Origin: AP-15 sp963818695
GTDB lineage: Bacteria > Pseudomonadota > Alphaproteobacteria > ATCC43930 > CGMCC-115725
Direction: 5' to 3'
DNA: 64,000 bases
NCBI GenBank assembly: GCA_963818695.1
Contig: CAWFTG010000009.1
Coordinates: forward strand, 310,001-374,000
In this document: piece by piece, positions 17,077-27,284 of the stretch
How the letters are laid out: each line of letters begins with the position of its first letter
Numbering within the stretch: the stretch's first letter is position 1
The notes under the pieces: model-generated
What the model was told of the DNA's origin: nothing
What the model saw: only the letters and a program-made list of their open reading frames with translations
The model's database searches: none
Program-made: the position numbers and the translations under genes

Positions 17077-17098
17077 AGGGGCGCCCTTTTTTTGCCCC
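17077..17098 (+). terminator. Possible intrinsic terminator after pal
   Basis: AGGGGCGCCC followed by seven Ts and GCCCC. GGGGC at 17078-17082 can pair with GCCCC at 17094-17098, or GGGC with GCCC just before the T-run. The stem is short, so at most it would reduce read-through from pal into cpoB. Confidence 0.35.
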
Positions 17099-17204
17099 AA
17101 AAAGCCCCTAGTAGAGCTGCTTGCTCAACCCGCGCCGCTGATGCCCTCGGGCGGTGCGGAGGCGAGTCGCCACCGGCTCACGTGCGGCTTCGAGAGGCTT
17201 CTTC

Positions 17205-18257
17205 ATGATACGGCGTTTTATCCCGCGCCATCCCCAGCCGATCCTGTTCCTGGCGTTCATCGCGATGGCCTTGCCGAACCCGGTGGCACGCGCGCAGGAC
17301 CGGGGGATGCTGGACCGCTTGGATCGTCTGGAGCGGGATCTCAGCATGCTGCAGAGGCAGGTTTACCGCGGCGGCCCTCCGCAGGTGGTTAGCGCTGGGT
17401 CGCCGGAGGCAGTCGATACCGAGATTCGCATGGAGCGGTTGGAAGCCCAGATGCGCGAACTGACCGGACGCGTCGAGGACGCGTTGAACGGCGTCGAGCA
17501 ACTGCGGAGCCGTCTCGAGCAGATCAACAACGACGTCGACCTGCGATTGAGCCAAGGCCAGGGGCAAGGTCAGGGGCCGACCAGGAACTCGGCGCCGAGC
17601 GCGCGTGCCTACGCCGGAGTATCCGATTCAGGTATGGCCGGACAGTTCGCGATGCGAGGTCCCTCCCCGAACGCCGGGTCGGCTCGGCCGAAGCCGGCCG
17701 TCGATCCGATGCCACCCGGGACCTGGGTGCCGCCGCCAGCGGAGCGTATGGGCGGAGCGGGCACCTTGACTCCACCGGGAACTCCCCCAGGCCCGACGCA
17801 ACCCGTACTGGACACACCAAATCTCGAGACCGCCGGGAATTTTCGGCCCCCATCGTCTCGCGGGTTGCGTTCCAGTTCTGCTTCAGAGCAGTACAACTCG
17901 GCGTTCGGTCTACTTAAGCAGGCAGAATATCCTGCTGCCGAGGAGGCCCTGAAGTCGTTCGTTGCACAATATCCCAAAGACCCGCTGGCCGGCAGTGCAC
18001 AGTACTGGCTCGGCGAGACCTATTACGCGCGGGGGCGTTACGCGGAGGCGGCCAGCGCCTTTGCCGAGGGCTACAAGAATTATCCGAAGGGGACCAAGGC
18101 GCCCGACGATCTGTTGAAACTCGGCATGTCGCTCGCGCGCGCTAACCAGAAGCAGAACGCCTGCATCGCGTTCGCCCGGCTGGACCACGATTTCCCCAGC
18201 CCTGGAAGCTCGATCAAAGAGCATTCGGTCGCCGAGAAGAAGCGGTTGGGTTGCTGA
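17205..18257 (+). CDS. cpoB: Cell division coordinator CpoB (YbgF)
   Basis: The 350-residue periplasmic protein has a signal peptide (to about ARA-QD, residue 30), an N-terminal coiled coil for trimerisation (LDRLDRLERDLSMLQRQV and MERLEAQMRELTGRVEDAL), a Pro/Gly-rich linker, and three C-terminal TPR-like repeats from SEQYNSAFGLLKQAEYPAAE to the end. It links outer-membrane constriction by Tol-Pal with peptidoglycan synthesis. I start at 17205 because GAGAGG precedes it and the signal peptide begins there; the open frame reaches back 17 codons. Its stop overlaps the tilS start. Confidence 0.9.
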   Translation: MIRRFIPRHPQPILFLAFIAMALPNPVARAQDRGMLDRLDRLERDLSMLQRQVYRGGPPQVVSAGSPEAVDTEIRMERLEAQMRELTGRVEDALNGVEQLRSRLEQINNDVDLRLSQGQGQGQGPTRNSAPSARAYAGVSDSGMAGQFAMRGPSPNAGSARPKPAVDPMPPGTWVPPPAERMGGAGTLTPPGTPPGPTQPVLDTPNLETAGNFRPPSSRGLRSSSASEQYNSAFGLLKQAEYPAAEEALKSFVAQYPKDPLAGSAQYWLGETYYARGRYAEAASAFAEGYKNYPKGTKAPDDLLKLGMSLARANQKQNACIAFARLDHDFPSPGSSIKEHSVAEKKRLGC

Positions 18258-19576
18258 CACGCGGCTCGGCGGCCACGCCTATCTCCATCGGCGAGTTCGG
18301 AGCCTCGCTCGCCTCGATCGCACAGTTCGAAAGCTCGCCGTTTCTCGCCGTTGCCGTCTCCGGCGGTTCCGACAGCTTGGCGCTCGCCATTCTGGCGGAC
18401 CGATGGGCCCGCGAGAGGGGCGGGGAAATCTGCGTGCTGACTGTGGATCACCGGCTGCGCGCGGAAAGCGGCGACGAAATCCGGCGGCTCGGAGTTTGGT
18501 TATCGGTCAGAGCCATTCGCCACGAAATACTTGTTTGGACGGGAGAAAAGCCGCGAACCGGGATCCAAGAAGCGGCGCGCTTCGCGCGCTATCGCCTGCT
18601 CGGCGAATGGTGCCGCGACAACGCTTGTCTGCACTTGCTGACCGGTCACCATCGAGATGATCAGATCGAGACGCACTTGATCCGCCGCCGAGCTCACAGC
18701 GGCCCGAACGGCCTCGCCGGAATGTCGGCGGTTCGCGAACTCGCAGACTGCCGATTGCTGCGTCCGCTGCTCGGTGTCGCAAGGGATCGGCTCGTGGCAT
18801 TCCTCGCAGCTGAGCGACAGCCATTCGTAACCGATCCGAGCAACTTCGACCCGGCTTTCGAGCGGACGCGCTTGCGTCAGGGTGACAGCGCGCCGGCCGG
18901 TGAGGTCGGCGCCTCCCGCCTGGTCGGCGAGATCCGCGCCTTCGGCCGTAGGCGGGCAGCCGACGAGCGCGTGCGAAAGACGCTCCTTGCCCGATATGTC
19001 AGCTTGCATCCAGCCGGTTTTGCGCTGCTCGATCCCGCGATGATATCCGAAACGTCGTCAGAGACGGCGGAGCGGCTGCTTTCCGCCATCACCGCTGCGA
19101 TTGGCGGCGCCTCTTATCCGCCGCGGCGCGAGCGGATCGCTCGGCTGCGCGAGGCGCTCGGCGGCGCGAAGCGGCGCGGACATACTCTGGGGGGATGCCG
19201 ATTTATCCGCTGGCGAGAGCGTATCCTGGTAACGCGCGAACTCGCCAAAGCGGCGCCGCCGGCCCGCCTCAGCCCGGGTGAGCGAATTGTGTGGGATCAG
19301 CGCTTTGCAATTGTGACCCCCAGGGCTGAAGGCGGCCCCTTTACGATCGGATATCTGGGCCTAGCAGGAAGCTCGCGCCTCGATCGCCAAATCCTGCACC
19401 CGACGCAGGCGTGCTTGCCCCGGTTACTATTACCGATTCTTCCCGCCGTATGGGACGAGGAGGGCATCGCAGCCGTTCCTCATTTGGGGTATGGACGCGA
19501 GGGAGTGGCCGACTTGCCGCAGGTTGTGTTTCGAACCGCTACTCCATTGACGACGGCGGGCTTTGCCGTTGTTTAA
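18251..19576 (+). CDS. tilS: tRNA(Ile)-lysidine synthase TilS
   Basis: The 441-residue product is the PP-loop ATPase that converts the wobble cytidine of tRNA-Ile(CAU) to lysidine, which is essential for reading AUA. The PP-loop AVSGGSDSLALAIL has SGGSDS at 37-42; LTVDHRLRAES and LLTGHHRDDQIETHLIRR are further family motifs. The start is a TTG that overlaps the cpoB stop by 7 bp; no ATG or GTG fits before the PP-loop strand. The C-terminal part is divergent, as usual in Alphaproteobacteria. Confidence 0.88.
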   Translation: MLTRGSAATPISIGEFGASLASIAQFESSPFLAVAVSGGSDSLALAILADRWARERGGEICVLTVDHRLRAESGDEIRRLGVWLSVRAIRHEILVWTGEKPRTGIQEAARFARYRLLGEWCRDNACLHLLTGHHRDDQIETHLIRRRAHSGPNGLAGMSAVRELADCRLLRPLLGVARDRLVAFLAAERQPFVTDPSNFDPAFERTRLRQGDSAPAGEVGASRLVGEIRAFGRRRAADERVRKTLLARYVSLHPAGFALLDPAMISETSSETAERLLSAITAAIGGASYPPRRERIARLREALGGAKRRGHTLGGCRFIRWRERILVTRELAKAAPPARLSPGERIVWDQRFAIVTPRAEGGPFTIGYLGLAGSSRLDRQILHPTQACLPRLLLPILPAVWDEEGIAAVPHLGYGREGVADLPQVVFRTATPLTTAGFAVV

Positions 19577-19684
19577 CACCGTTCGCGTCTTATCTGTGAA
19601 TCGAGCGAAAAATGTCGCGGCTTTGGTTCTCGAAGGCTAGTCTAAGGGACACGCGATGCCCAGCTCGCATGAAAGGCGTTCATC

Positions 19685-21607
<1,923 letters not shown>

Positions 21608-21850
21608 GCCGCAGCGAGGCTGGCCACGGTCCAGCTTAACCGGTTCGAGGCCAACTCCGCGGGTCTCGAACGTTACGGCGCGCTCGGAAGCCGCGGGCGG
21701 GCCCGGCGGTTTTTGAACCCTTCTTTTAGTCAATCTTAATAATTACACAGCATTCGTAAGGTGACGCGGGCGCATGTTTGTTTTGACTTGTGAGGGCATT
21801 TCCCGCGCAGTAGATTAGGATTGCGTGATTACACTTTATACGGGGGCACC

Positions 21851-23251
21851 ATGACGCGGAAGCTCTTCGGCACCGATGGGATCCGCGGGACTGCCAATAG
21901 TGAACCGATGACACCGGAGACGGCGTTAAAGGTAGCAATGGCAGTCGGTGAATGCTTCCGGAACGGGGCCCACAAGCACCTCGTCGTCATCGGCAAGGAT
22001 ACTCGGCTCTCCGGTTACATGCTCGAACCCGCGCTGACCGCGGGCTTTGTGACGATGGGCATGGACGTCGTTCTGGTCGGCCCTCTCCCAACCCCGGCCA
22101 TTGCCATGCTGACGCGCAGCTTGCGAGCCGATCTCGGCGTCGTTCTTTCGGCCTCGCATAACCCTTACGGAGATAACGGCATCAAGTTGTTCGGCCGCGA
22201 TGGCTTCAAGTTATCGGACGAATTCGAGCAGAAGATCGAAACTTGCCTCGACAAAGGGCCGAGTCGGCGGGCGAACCCGGCAGAGCTGGGACGTGTGAAG
22301 CGGCTCGAGGATGCGGGCGGCCGCTACATCGAATTCGTCAAACAGAGCTTTCCTCGCGGATTGCGGCTGGACGGACTGCGTATCGTCGTCGATTGCGCAC
22401 ACGGCGCCGGCTACAAGGTCGCGCCGACGGTATTCTGGGAGCTCGGTGCCGAGGTGTTCTCGCTCGGCGTCTCGCCTGACGGCCTCAACATAAACCGCGA
22501 ATGCGGTGCGCTGGCTCCTGAACAGATGCGGCATGAGGTTTTGGCGCGCCGGGCCGATATCGGGATTGCGCTCGACGGCGATGCCGATCGGCTGATTATC
22601 GCCGACGAGTGCGGCGTCATTCGCGACGGCGACCAGCTGATGGCGCTGATCGCGACCGGGCTTGCGCGGGGCGGACGGCTCGCAGGCGGCGCTCTGGTTG
22701 CCACAGTCATGTCCAACCTCGGCCTCGAACGCTTTCTCGCCGAGCACGGCATCGAGCTGCACCGCACCAAGGTCGGGGACCGCCATGTCGTCGAAAAAAT
22801 GCGGGCACTCGGCTGCAATCTCGGCGGCGAGCAGTCCGGGCACATCATCCTGTCCGATTACGCGACGACCGGTGATGGCTTAATCGCGGCGCTCCAGGTG
22901 CTGGCCTCGATTGTCGAGACGGGTCGGCGGGCGAGCGAGGTCTGCCGTCTGTTCACCCCGGTGCCGCAGCGGTTGCGCAGTGTGCGATTTGCGGAAGGCG
23001 ACCCCCTCGCATCGATTCCGGTCAAACATGCAATAGAGGACGGCAAAGACCGGCTCGGCGTGTCAGGTCGGCTGGTGATCCGCAAATCGGGCACCGAGCC
23101 GGTGATTCGGGTCATGGGCGAAGGCGAGGACGAGGAGCTCGTCGCCGCCGTCGTGGACGAGATCTGCGCGGCGATCCTCGACGCTGCCGTCGCTACCGCG
23201 GATAGCAGGCCGCGGATCGCGCGTCTTGGTTCCGCACAGGCGGCCGAATAG
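21851..23251 (+). CDS. glmM: Phosphoglucosamine mutase GlmM
   Basis: The 466-residue product interconverts glucosamine-6-phosphate and glucosamine-1-phosphate on the way to UDP-GlcNAc for peptidoglycan and LPS. The N-terminus is KLFGTDGIRGTAN, the phosphoserine loop is SASHNPYGDNGIK with Ser102, the metal loop is ALDGDADRLI, the sugar-binding part is GGEQSGHIILSD and the phosphate-binding loop is RKSGTEPVIRVM. The ATG at 21851 is used; a TTG ten codons upstream keeps the frame but adds nothing conserved. It lies 243 bp after ftsH. Confidence 0.95.
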   Translation: MTRKLFGTDGIRGTANSEPMTPETALKVAMAVGECFRNGAHKHLVVIGKDTRLSGYMLEPALTAGFVTMGMDVVLVGPLPTPAIAMLTRSLRADLGVVLSASHNPYGDNGIKLFGRDGFKLSDEFEQKIETCLDKGPSRRANPAELGRVKRLEDAGGRYIEFVKQSFPRGLRLDGLRIVVDCAHGAGYKVAPTVFWELGAEVFSLGVSPDGLNINRECGALAPEQMRHEVLARRADIGIALDGDADRLIIADECGVIRDGDQLMALIATGLARGGRLAGGALVATVMSNLGLERFLAEHGIELHRTKVGDRHVVEKMRALGCNLGGEQSGHIILSDYATTGDGLIAALQVLASIVETGRRASEVCRLFTPVPQRLRSVRFAEGDPLASIPVKHAIEDGKDRLGVSGRLVIRKSGTEPVIRVMGEGEDEELVAAVVDEICAAILDAAVATADSRPRIARLGSAQAAE

Positions 23252-23253
23252 CC

Positions 23254-24052
23254 GTGCGCGGCCGGGTGCTGATCATTGCCGGTTCCGATTCCGGGCGGTG
23301 GTGCGGGCATCCAAGCCGACATCAAGACCGTGTCGATGCTCGACGCCTATGCGGCGACGGCGATAACCGCGCTGACCGCACAAAACACCGAGGGCGTATT
23401 CGGGGTTCTGCCGATCCCGCCCGATTTTGTTCGCCGGCAGATCGAGGTCGTGCTCGACGATATCGGTGCCGATGCGATCAAGACCGGCATGCTGCACGAT
23501 TTTCCGGTGATCGAAACGATCGCCGCCGTACTGCGCGAGCGCGCCGCCGGCGTCCCGCTCGTGGTCGATCCGGTGATGGTCGCCAAGGGCGGTGCCCGGC
23601 TGATCGATCCCGCCGCGCTTGATGGGCTAAAGCAGTTGCTGATCGCCCGCGCCGAAATACTCACCCCGAATTTGCCGGAAGCCGAAATTCTCTGTGGTAT
23701 TTCGATCGGCAACGTCGCTGAAATGCGTGCGGCCGGCGAGAGCCTGCTGGCGCTCGGTTGCCGGTCGGTGCTGGTCAAGGGTGGGCACCTTGCCGGGGGC
23801 ACCATTTCGGATGTGCTCGTGACCAGCGCGGGCGCCCGAATCTGGGAGAGCTCGCGGCTCTCGACCCGCCATACTCATGGCACCGGCTGCACTCTCGCTT
23901 CGGCGATTGCTGCGGGCCTGGCCCAAGGCCTGGAGGTTGAAACGGCGGTCGACCGGGCCCGCGCCTACGTTCGCCGTGCGATCGCCAGCGCGCCGGGCTT
24001 GGGGCGCGGCCACGGGCCGCTCGACCACTCCCATCCGCTCCGCCCGACTTGA
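23254..24052 (+). CDS. thiD: Hydroxymethylpyrimidine (phosphate) kinase ThiD, single-base frameshift near the start
   Basis: ThiD phosphorylates HMP and HMP-P in thiamine synthesis. From the GTG at 23254 the frame reads VRGRVLIIAGSDSG. The family continues GGAGIQADIK, but here that part is one frame over, from 23297 on. Removing the C at 23296 restores a continuous AGSDSGGGAGIQADIKT. The rest is intact to the stop at 24050-24052: PLVVDPVMVAKGGARL, ILTPNLPEAEILCG and THGTGCTLASAIAAGLA. Either a sequencing error or a recent mutation; a TTG at 23276 could give a protein lacking the first strand. It starts 2 bp after glmM. Confidence 0.85.
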
Positions 24053-24060
24053 TCGGTAGG

Positions 24061-24140
24061 ATGGGTTGAGCCGTAGCGAAACCCATCAATTTCGACCAGT
24101 CCGTAAATGTCGGTGGGTTTCGCGTTGCTCAACCCACTCT
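24061..24140. repeat. Imperfect long inverted repeat in the thiD-dehydrogenase gap
   Basis: TGGGTTGAGCCGTAGCGAAACCCA at 24062-24085 is matched inversely by TGGGTTTCGCGTTGCTCAACCCA at 24114-24136, with only a few central differences. Each arm is itself nearly palindromic. The motif resembles a dispersed intergenic element seen in many bacterial genomes. Confidence 0.55.
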
Positions 24141-24187
24141 CCGATTTTAGGATTCATGGGTCGGAGGTGGCGCTGGAGGGATTTACC

Positions 24188-25249
24188 ATGGCAAAGAACT
24201 ATCGGATCGCGGTGATCGCCGGCGACGGCATCGGGCGCGAGGTGATGCCGGAGGGGATCGCCGCGATGGAGGCGGCGGCACGCGCCTACGGCTTTGGCTT
24301 CCAGTGGCACGAATTCGACTGGAGCTGCGAGCGCTACGTCAATATGGGCATGATGATGCCGGAGGACGGGCTCGAGCGGCTGCGCCTCTACGATGCCGTC
24401 TATCTCGGCGCGGTCGGTCACCCCGAGGTACCCGACCACGTCTCTCTCTGGGGTTTGCTCATCCCACTGCGGCGCGGCTTTCACCAGTACGTCAACCTCC
24501 GTCCGGTGAGGCTCCTCGCCGGGGTCCAATCGCCGCTGCGCGACCGCGCGCCGGGCGACATCGATTTTTATGTCGTGCGCGAGAACAACGAGGGCGAATA
24601 CTCGGAAATCGGCGGCCGGCTCTATACCGGCACCGAACACGAAATGGCAATGCAAGAATCGGTGTTCACGCGGCGCGGCTGCGACCGGGTCATGCGCTAT
24701 GCGTTTGACCTGGCCCGCACGCGCAAGAAACACGTCACCTCGGCGACCAAGTCGAACGGCATCATCCACACGATGCCGTTCTGGGACGAGCGCTTTGCCG
24801 CGGTTGCGCGCGACTACCCCGACGTCAAGACCGACCAGTACCACATCGATATCCTGACGGCGCATTTCGTGCGTCATCCCGACTGGTTCGACGTGGTCGT
24901 CGGGTCGAACCTGTTCGGCGATATCTTGTCCGATCTCGGACCGGCGGTGGTCGGCTCGATCGGCATCGCGCCGTCCGGCAACATCAACCCCGAGCGCGAA
25001 TATCCGTCGATGTTCGAGCCGGTGCATGGCTCGGCGCCGGACATTGCCGGCCGCGGCATCGCCAACCCGATAGGCCAGGTCTGGTCGGGCGCGATGATGC
25101 TCGACCACCTTGGCGAGGGCGACGCCGCTTCGGCCGTCGAGCGGGCCATCGCCGAGGTGCTCGCCGAAGGCGGCGCCCGCACTCCCGACCTCGGCGGCAA
25201 CGCCGGCACCAAGGATCTCGGCGACGCGATCACCGCCGCGATCCGCTGA
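24188..25249 (+). CDS. D-malate / tartrate dehydrogenase (NAD-dependent, decarboxylating)
   Basis: The 353-residue product belongs to the isocitrate/isopropylmalate dehydrogenase family, in the DmlA/TtuC branch that oxidises D-malate or tartrate. Motifs are IAVIAGDGIGREVMPEGI (7-24), FYVVRENNEGEYSEIGGR with the substrate-binding Arg and Glu, VTSATKSNGIIHTM, VVGSNLFGDILSDLG with the metal Asp residues, and FEPVHGSAPDIAGRGIANP. ENNEGEYSE rather than the LeuB ELTGGIYFG loop separates it from isopropylmalate dehydrogenase. Start ATG at 24188 follows GGAGGGATTTACC; the open frame reaches back 27 codons through the inverted repeat. Confidence 0.9.
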   Translation: MAKNYRIAVIAGDGIGREVMPEGIAAMEAAARAYGFGFQWHEFDWSCERYVNMGMMMPEDGLERLRLYDAVYLGAVGHPEVPDHVSLWGLLIPLRRGFHQYVNLRPVRLLAGVQSPLRDRAPGDIDFYVVRENNEGEYSEIGGRLYTGTEHEMAMQESVFTRRGCDRVMRYAFDLARTRKKHVTSATKSNGIIHTMPFWDERFAAVARDYPDVKTDQYHIDILTAHFVRHPDWFDVVVGSNLFGDILSDLGPAVVGSIGIAPSGNINPEREYPSMFEPVHGSAPDIAGRGIANPIGQVWSGAMMLDHLGEGDAASAVERAIAEVLAEGGARTPDLGGNAGTKDLGDAITAAIR

Positions 25250-25387
25250 CCCACCTCACGGCGCTGCTGGCTGTTCTTGCTGTTCTGCCGGGGATTATCA
25301 GCCAGCTGAATCGCAAGTTCCACAGGCTAGAGAACAGCCAATTCGCTGGGTCTTCTTTTTGCTGTTCTCGCATTTCTTGCTACTCGG

Positions 25388-25410
25388 TCGGCGCAATAAT
25401 ATTGCGCCGA
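25388..25410. other. Perfect 10-bp hairpin TCGGCGCAAT-AAT-ATTGCGCCGA
   Basis: Bases 25388-25397 pair perfectly with 25401-25410. It lies in the 264-bp gap between the convergent dehydrogenase gene and the MetE-like remnant. It could be a terminator without a T-run or a binding site; the surrounding gap is AT-richer than the genes. Confidence 0.45.
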
Positions 25411-25438
25411 GCTATAAACTAGCGATGATATACGTGAA

Positions 25439-25468
25439 TAGACAATTGTCAATGTGAATTGCTATAAT
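25439..25468 (+). promoter_or_regulatory. Promoter-like TAGACA-N18-TATAAT without a gene downstream
   Basis: TAGACA at 25439-25444 and a consensus TATAAT at 25463-25468, separated by 18 bases. It also overlaps the palindrome GACAATTGTC. On this strand the next real gene is 1.8 kb away, so it would make either an antisense or a small RNA, or it is chance in an AT-rich gap. Confidence 0.3.
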
Positions 25469-25513
25469 GGGCATAGACCCGCCGGCCGTGCTCCAATCGT
25501 GGGCAGTCGTCGG

Positions 25514-26094
25514 CTAGCGATCCCTAGCCAGCGAGAAACGCGGGTCGGCCGCGAGGCACTCGGCTTCTGAAAGGCCGAGCTCCTTTCGGACGATATTCGT
25601 GCCCAGCACCATCGCGACCATCTTGTAGGCTGCGTGCCGGCGGCTCATGCCCTCGCGCCCCATGCCGCAATCCGACGAGATGATCAGCCGTTCGGGCGGC
25701 ATATAGTAGAGTACCTCGCGGAGCTTGGGTAGGACGCGAGCTTCGAGGAATCGTGCAGGATATGCCCGCGCGGCGCGCTGCTGGCGAGCTGATAGGCGCT
25801 CGGCTCCGCCCTCGCCGAAAAGCCGGCCATGTGCGTCAGCGGATAGCTTTGCCAGCTGATGCCGCTGATCTGCTCGTCGAAATGCGCGTCGCCGTCGGTG
25901 CAGATGTCGAGCCCGGCGGTCTCCTGCGCGCGCAAATAGACCGACACCGCGTCCTCGTACTGTTCGCGGTAGCGCAAATTCATCGTCGCTTCGAGAAAGC
26001 TCTGCGAGCCGAGACCCGCGGTGTACCAGCTCGGCCGCGCCAGCGAGCCGATGATCGAGGTCGGCAATGCTACACCGGCTGATGCTTTGTCCAT
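25514..26094 (-). pseudogene. MetE C-terminal-like (cobalamin-independent methionine synthase-type) gene with internal deletion
   Basis: From the ATG at 26092-26094 one frame reads PTSIIGSLARPSWYTAG, QYEDAVSVYLRAQETAGLDI and CTDGDAHFDEQISG, the first third of the MetE-like family. Near 25760 the homology jumps, in a different frame, to LPKLREVLYYMPPERLIISS, DCGMGREGMSRRHAAYKM and AECLAADPRFSL at the end. Roughly half the usual 370-380 residues, including the zinc-binding middle, is gone and the frames do not connect. Non-functional remnant. Confidence 0.75.
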
Positions 26095-26241
26095 GACACC
26101 TGCCTTCAATGCCCAGATCTCCGGAATCCGGGGCGGCCGCCGGGATATTAGCGGTTACTCGGACGATAGCCCTGACCGCGAAGGTGAAGACCTCTGAGCA
26201 GAGCGATTCCGCCCTTCCGACGCGTCGGCGCCATGAGCTGC

Positions 26242-26804
26242 TTATCGATGGAGCCCAGGTCGCCAAAGCACGTCAGCCCGCCCTTTGTTATTGAGAAACC
26301 GTGCCAGAACAAACATCAGGTCCAGAGACGGTTGATGTACCTGATGGCGGCTGGGTTGACAGGTTCTTGATAGGCGATTTCGGTCATGTATCGCTCTGCC
26401 CGGCGCACGACCGTGCGTGCATGGTGAAGATGATCCGCCGCATGGCTGCCGCCGGGAAGAACAAAACTGTCGAGCGGCGCCAACTCCGCGTTGAATGCCA
26501 TCGATTTCGCTCTTCGATCCACCTGACTTGTCTTTGGCTGACCCGCAGCGTTCCATCTTGCGGTGCTCCCGCTCCGCACGGCAAAGTCGCCGCCGAGGTC
26601 GAAAAGATCGTTCTGGATGTGGCTCAGGACCTCGCGAATAGCGACATCGTCAACGTGCAGCAGGGCAATCCCAATGAGCGAGTTCGCCTCGTCGACACTG
26701 CCGTAGGCTGCGACACGCACGTTAAACTTCGGCAGCCGCGCCGCGTCGCCAAGCGAGGTGCCGCCGTCGTCGCCAGAGCGAGTGTAAATCCGATCGAGTT
26801 TCAT
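26242..26804 (-). pseudogene. PduO-type cob(I)alamin adenosyltransferase, frameshifted near the 3' end
   Basis: From the ATG at 26802-26804 the frame reads MKLDRIYTRSGDDGGTSLGD, YGSVDEANSLIGIA and LDSFVLPGGSHAADHLHHAR, then VVRRAERY and RYINRL, all hallmarks of PduO/MMAB-type ATP:cob(I)alamin adenosyltransferases, which make adenosylcobalamin. Just after RYINRL the frame stops; the missing end (DLMFVLARFLNNKGRADVLW) lies in the next frame down to 26242. One base lost near 26328 (CTCTGGACC where CTCTCGGACC would read LSD) explains it. A sequencing error cannot be excluded; the truncated form lacks the last 28 or so residues, including the final helix. Confidence 0.75.
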
Positions 26805-27284
26805 GGGGGGTCGTTCGATGCGGCCGAGTGGACTGCCCGGTTCCGCTCGGCGAATTTGCCAAATCCCGGCGCGGCTTCCAAGGGGACCAAATGCAACGGA
26901 TGATAGATCGGCTGCTCTTAATATTGACGCGCTGTTACGGGGGGCTCGGCTGCTCAAAGAGCTCGTCTTCGGACAATCTCTAGAATGCTTCAAATTTACC
27001 TCTCAGCGCCGTTGCTTTTAATCACGTTAAAAAGCTGGATTGCGACATCTCCCGGGTCCTATGTTAAATTCTACATATTGTGCCGCTCGTCGTTTTGCCT
27101 TCCACTACTATGGTGAAATTTAGATAGCAGAATTTTCACTCTCCTCGTGGGACGATCACTTTAGAGTTGCAAGAGAACCTGCGAGTTTACTAGACGGCTA
27201 CGCTTGCGCTTGCTATACTTAGTGGCATCACGCGAACCATGCCTGGCGGCAGTGGCGTCGAGTGTTAACACGTTCCAGTTCGAA
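26805..27284 (+). other. 480-bp gap before the XrtA-type operon, AT-richer from about 26930
   Basis: No gene is visible. From about 26930 the composition is clearly more AT-rich than the neighbouring genes. A near-palindrome GCTTTTAATCACGTTAAAAAGC lies at 27014-27035. A promoter candidate lies at 27191-27219. I searched by eye for a sigma-54 promoter (GG-N10-GC) and saw none convincing. Confidence 0.5.
27191..27219 (+). promoter_or_regulatory. Promoter candidate for the sugar transferase-prsK-prsR-prsT run
   Basis: TAGACG at 27191-27196, a 17-base spacer, then TATACT at 27214-27219 preceded by TGC. Transcription would begin near 27226, downstream of the TTG at 27204, which supports the ATG at 27285 as the real start of the first gene. 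Confidence 0.45.

Noticed and set aside
26805..27284. Sigma-54 promoter for PrsR control of its own operon
   Set aside because: No GG-N10-GC element with a convincing TGGCAC/TTGC fit was found in this gap.
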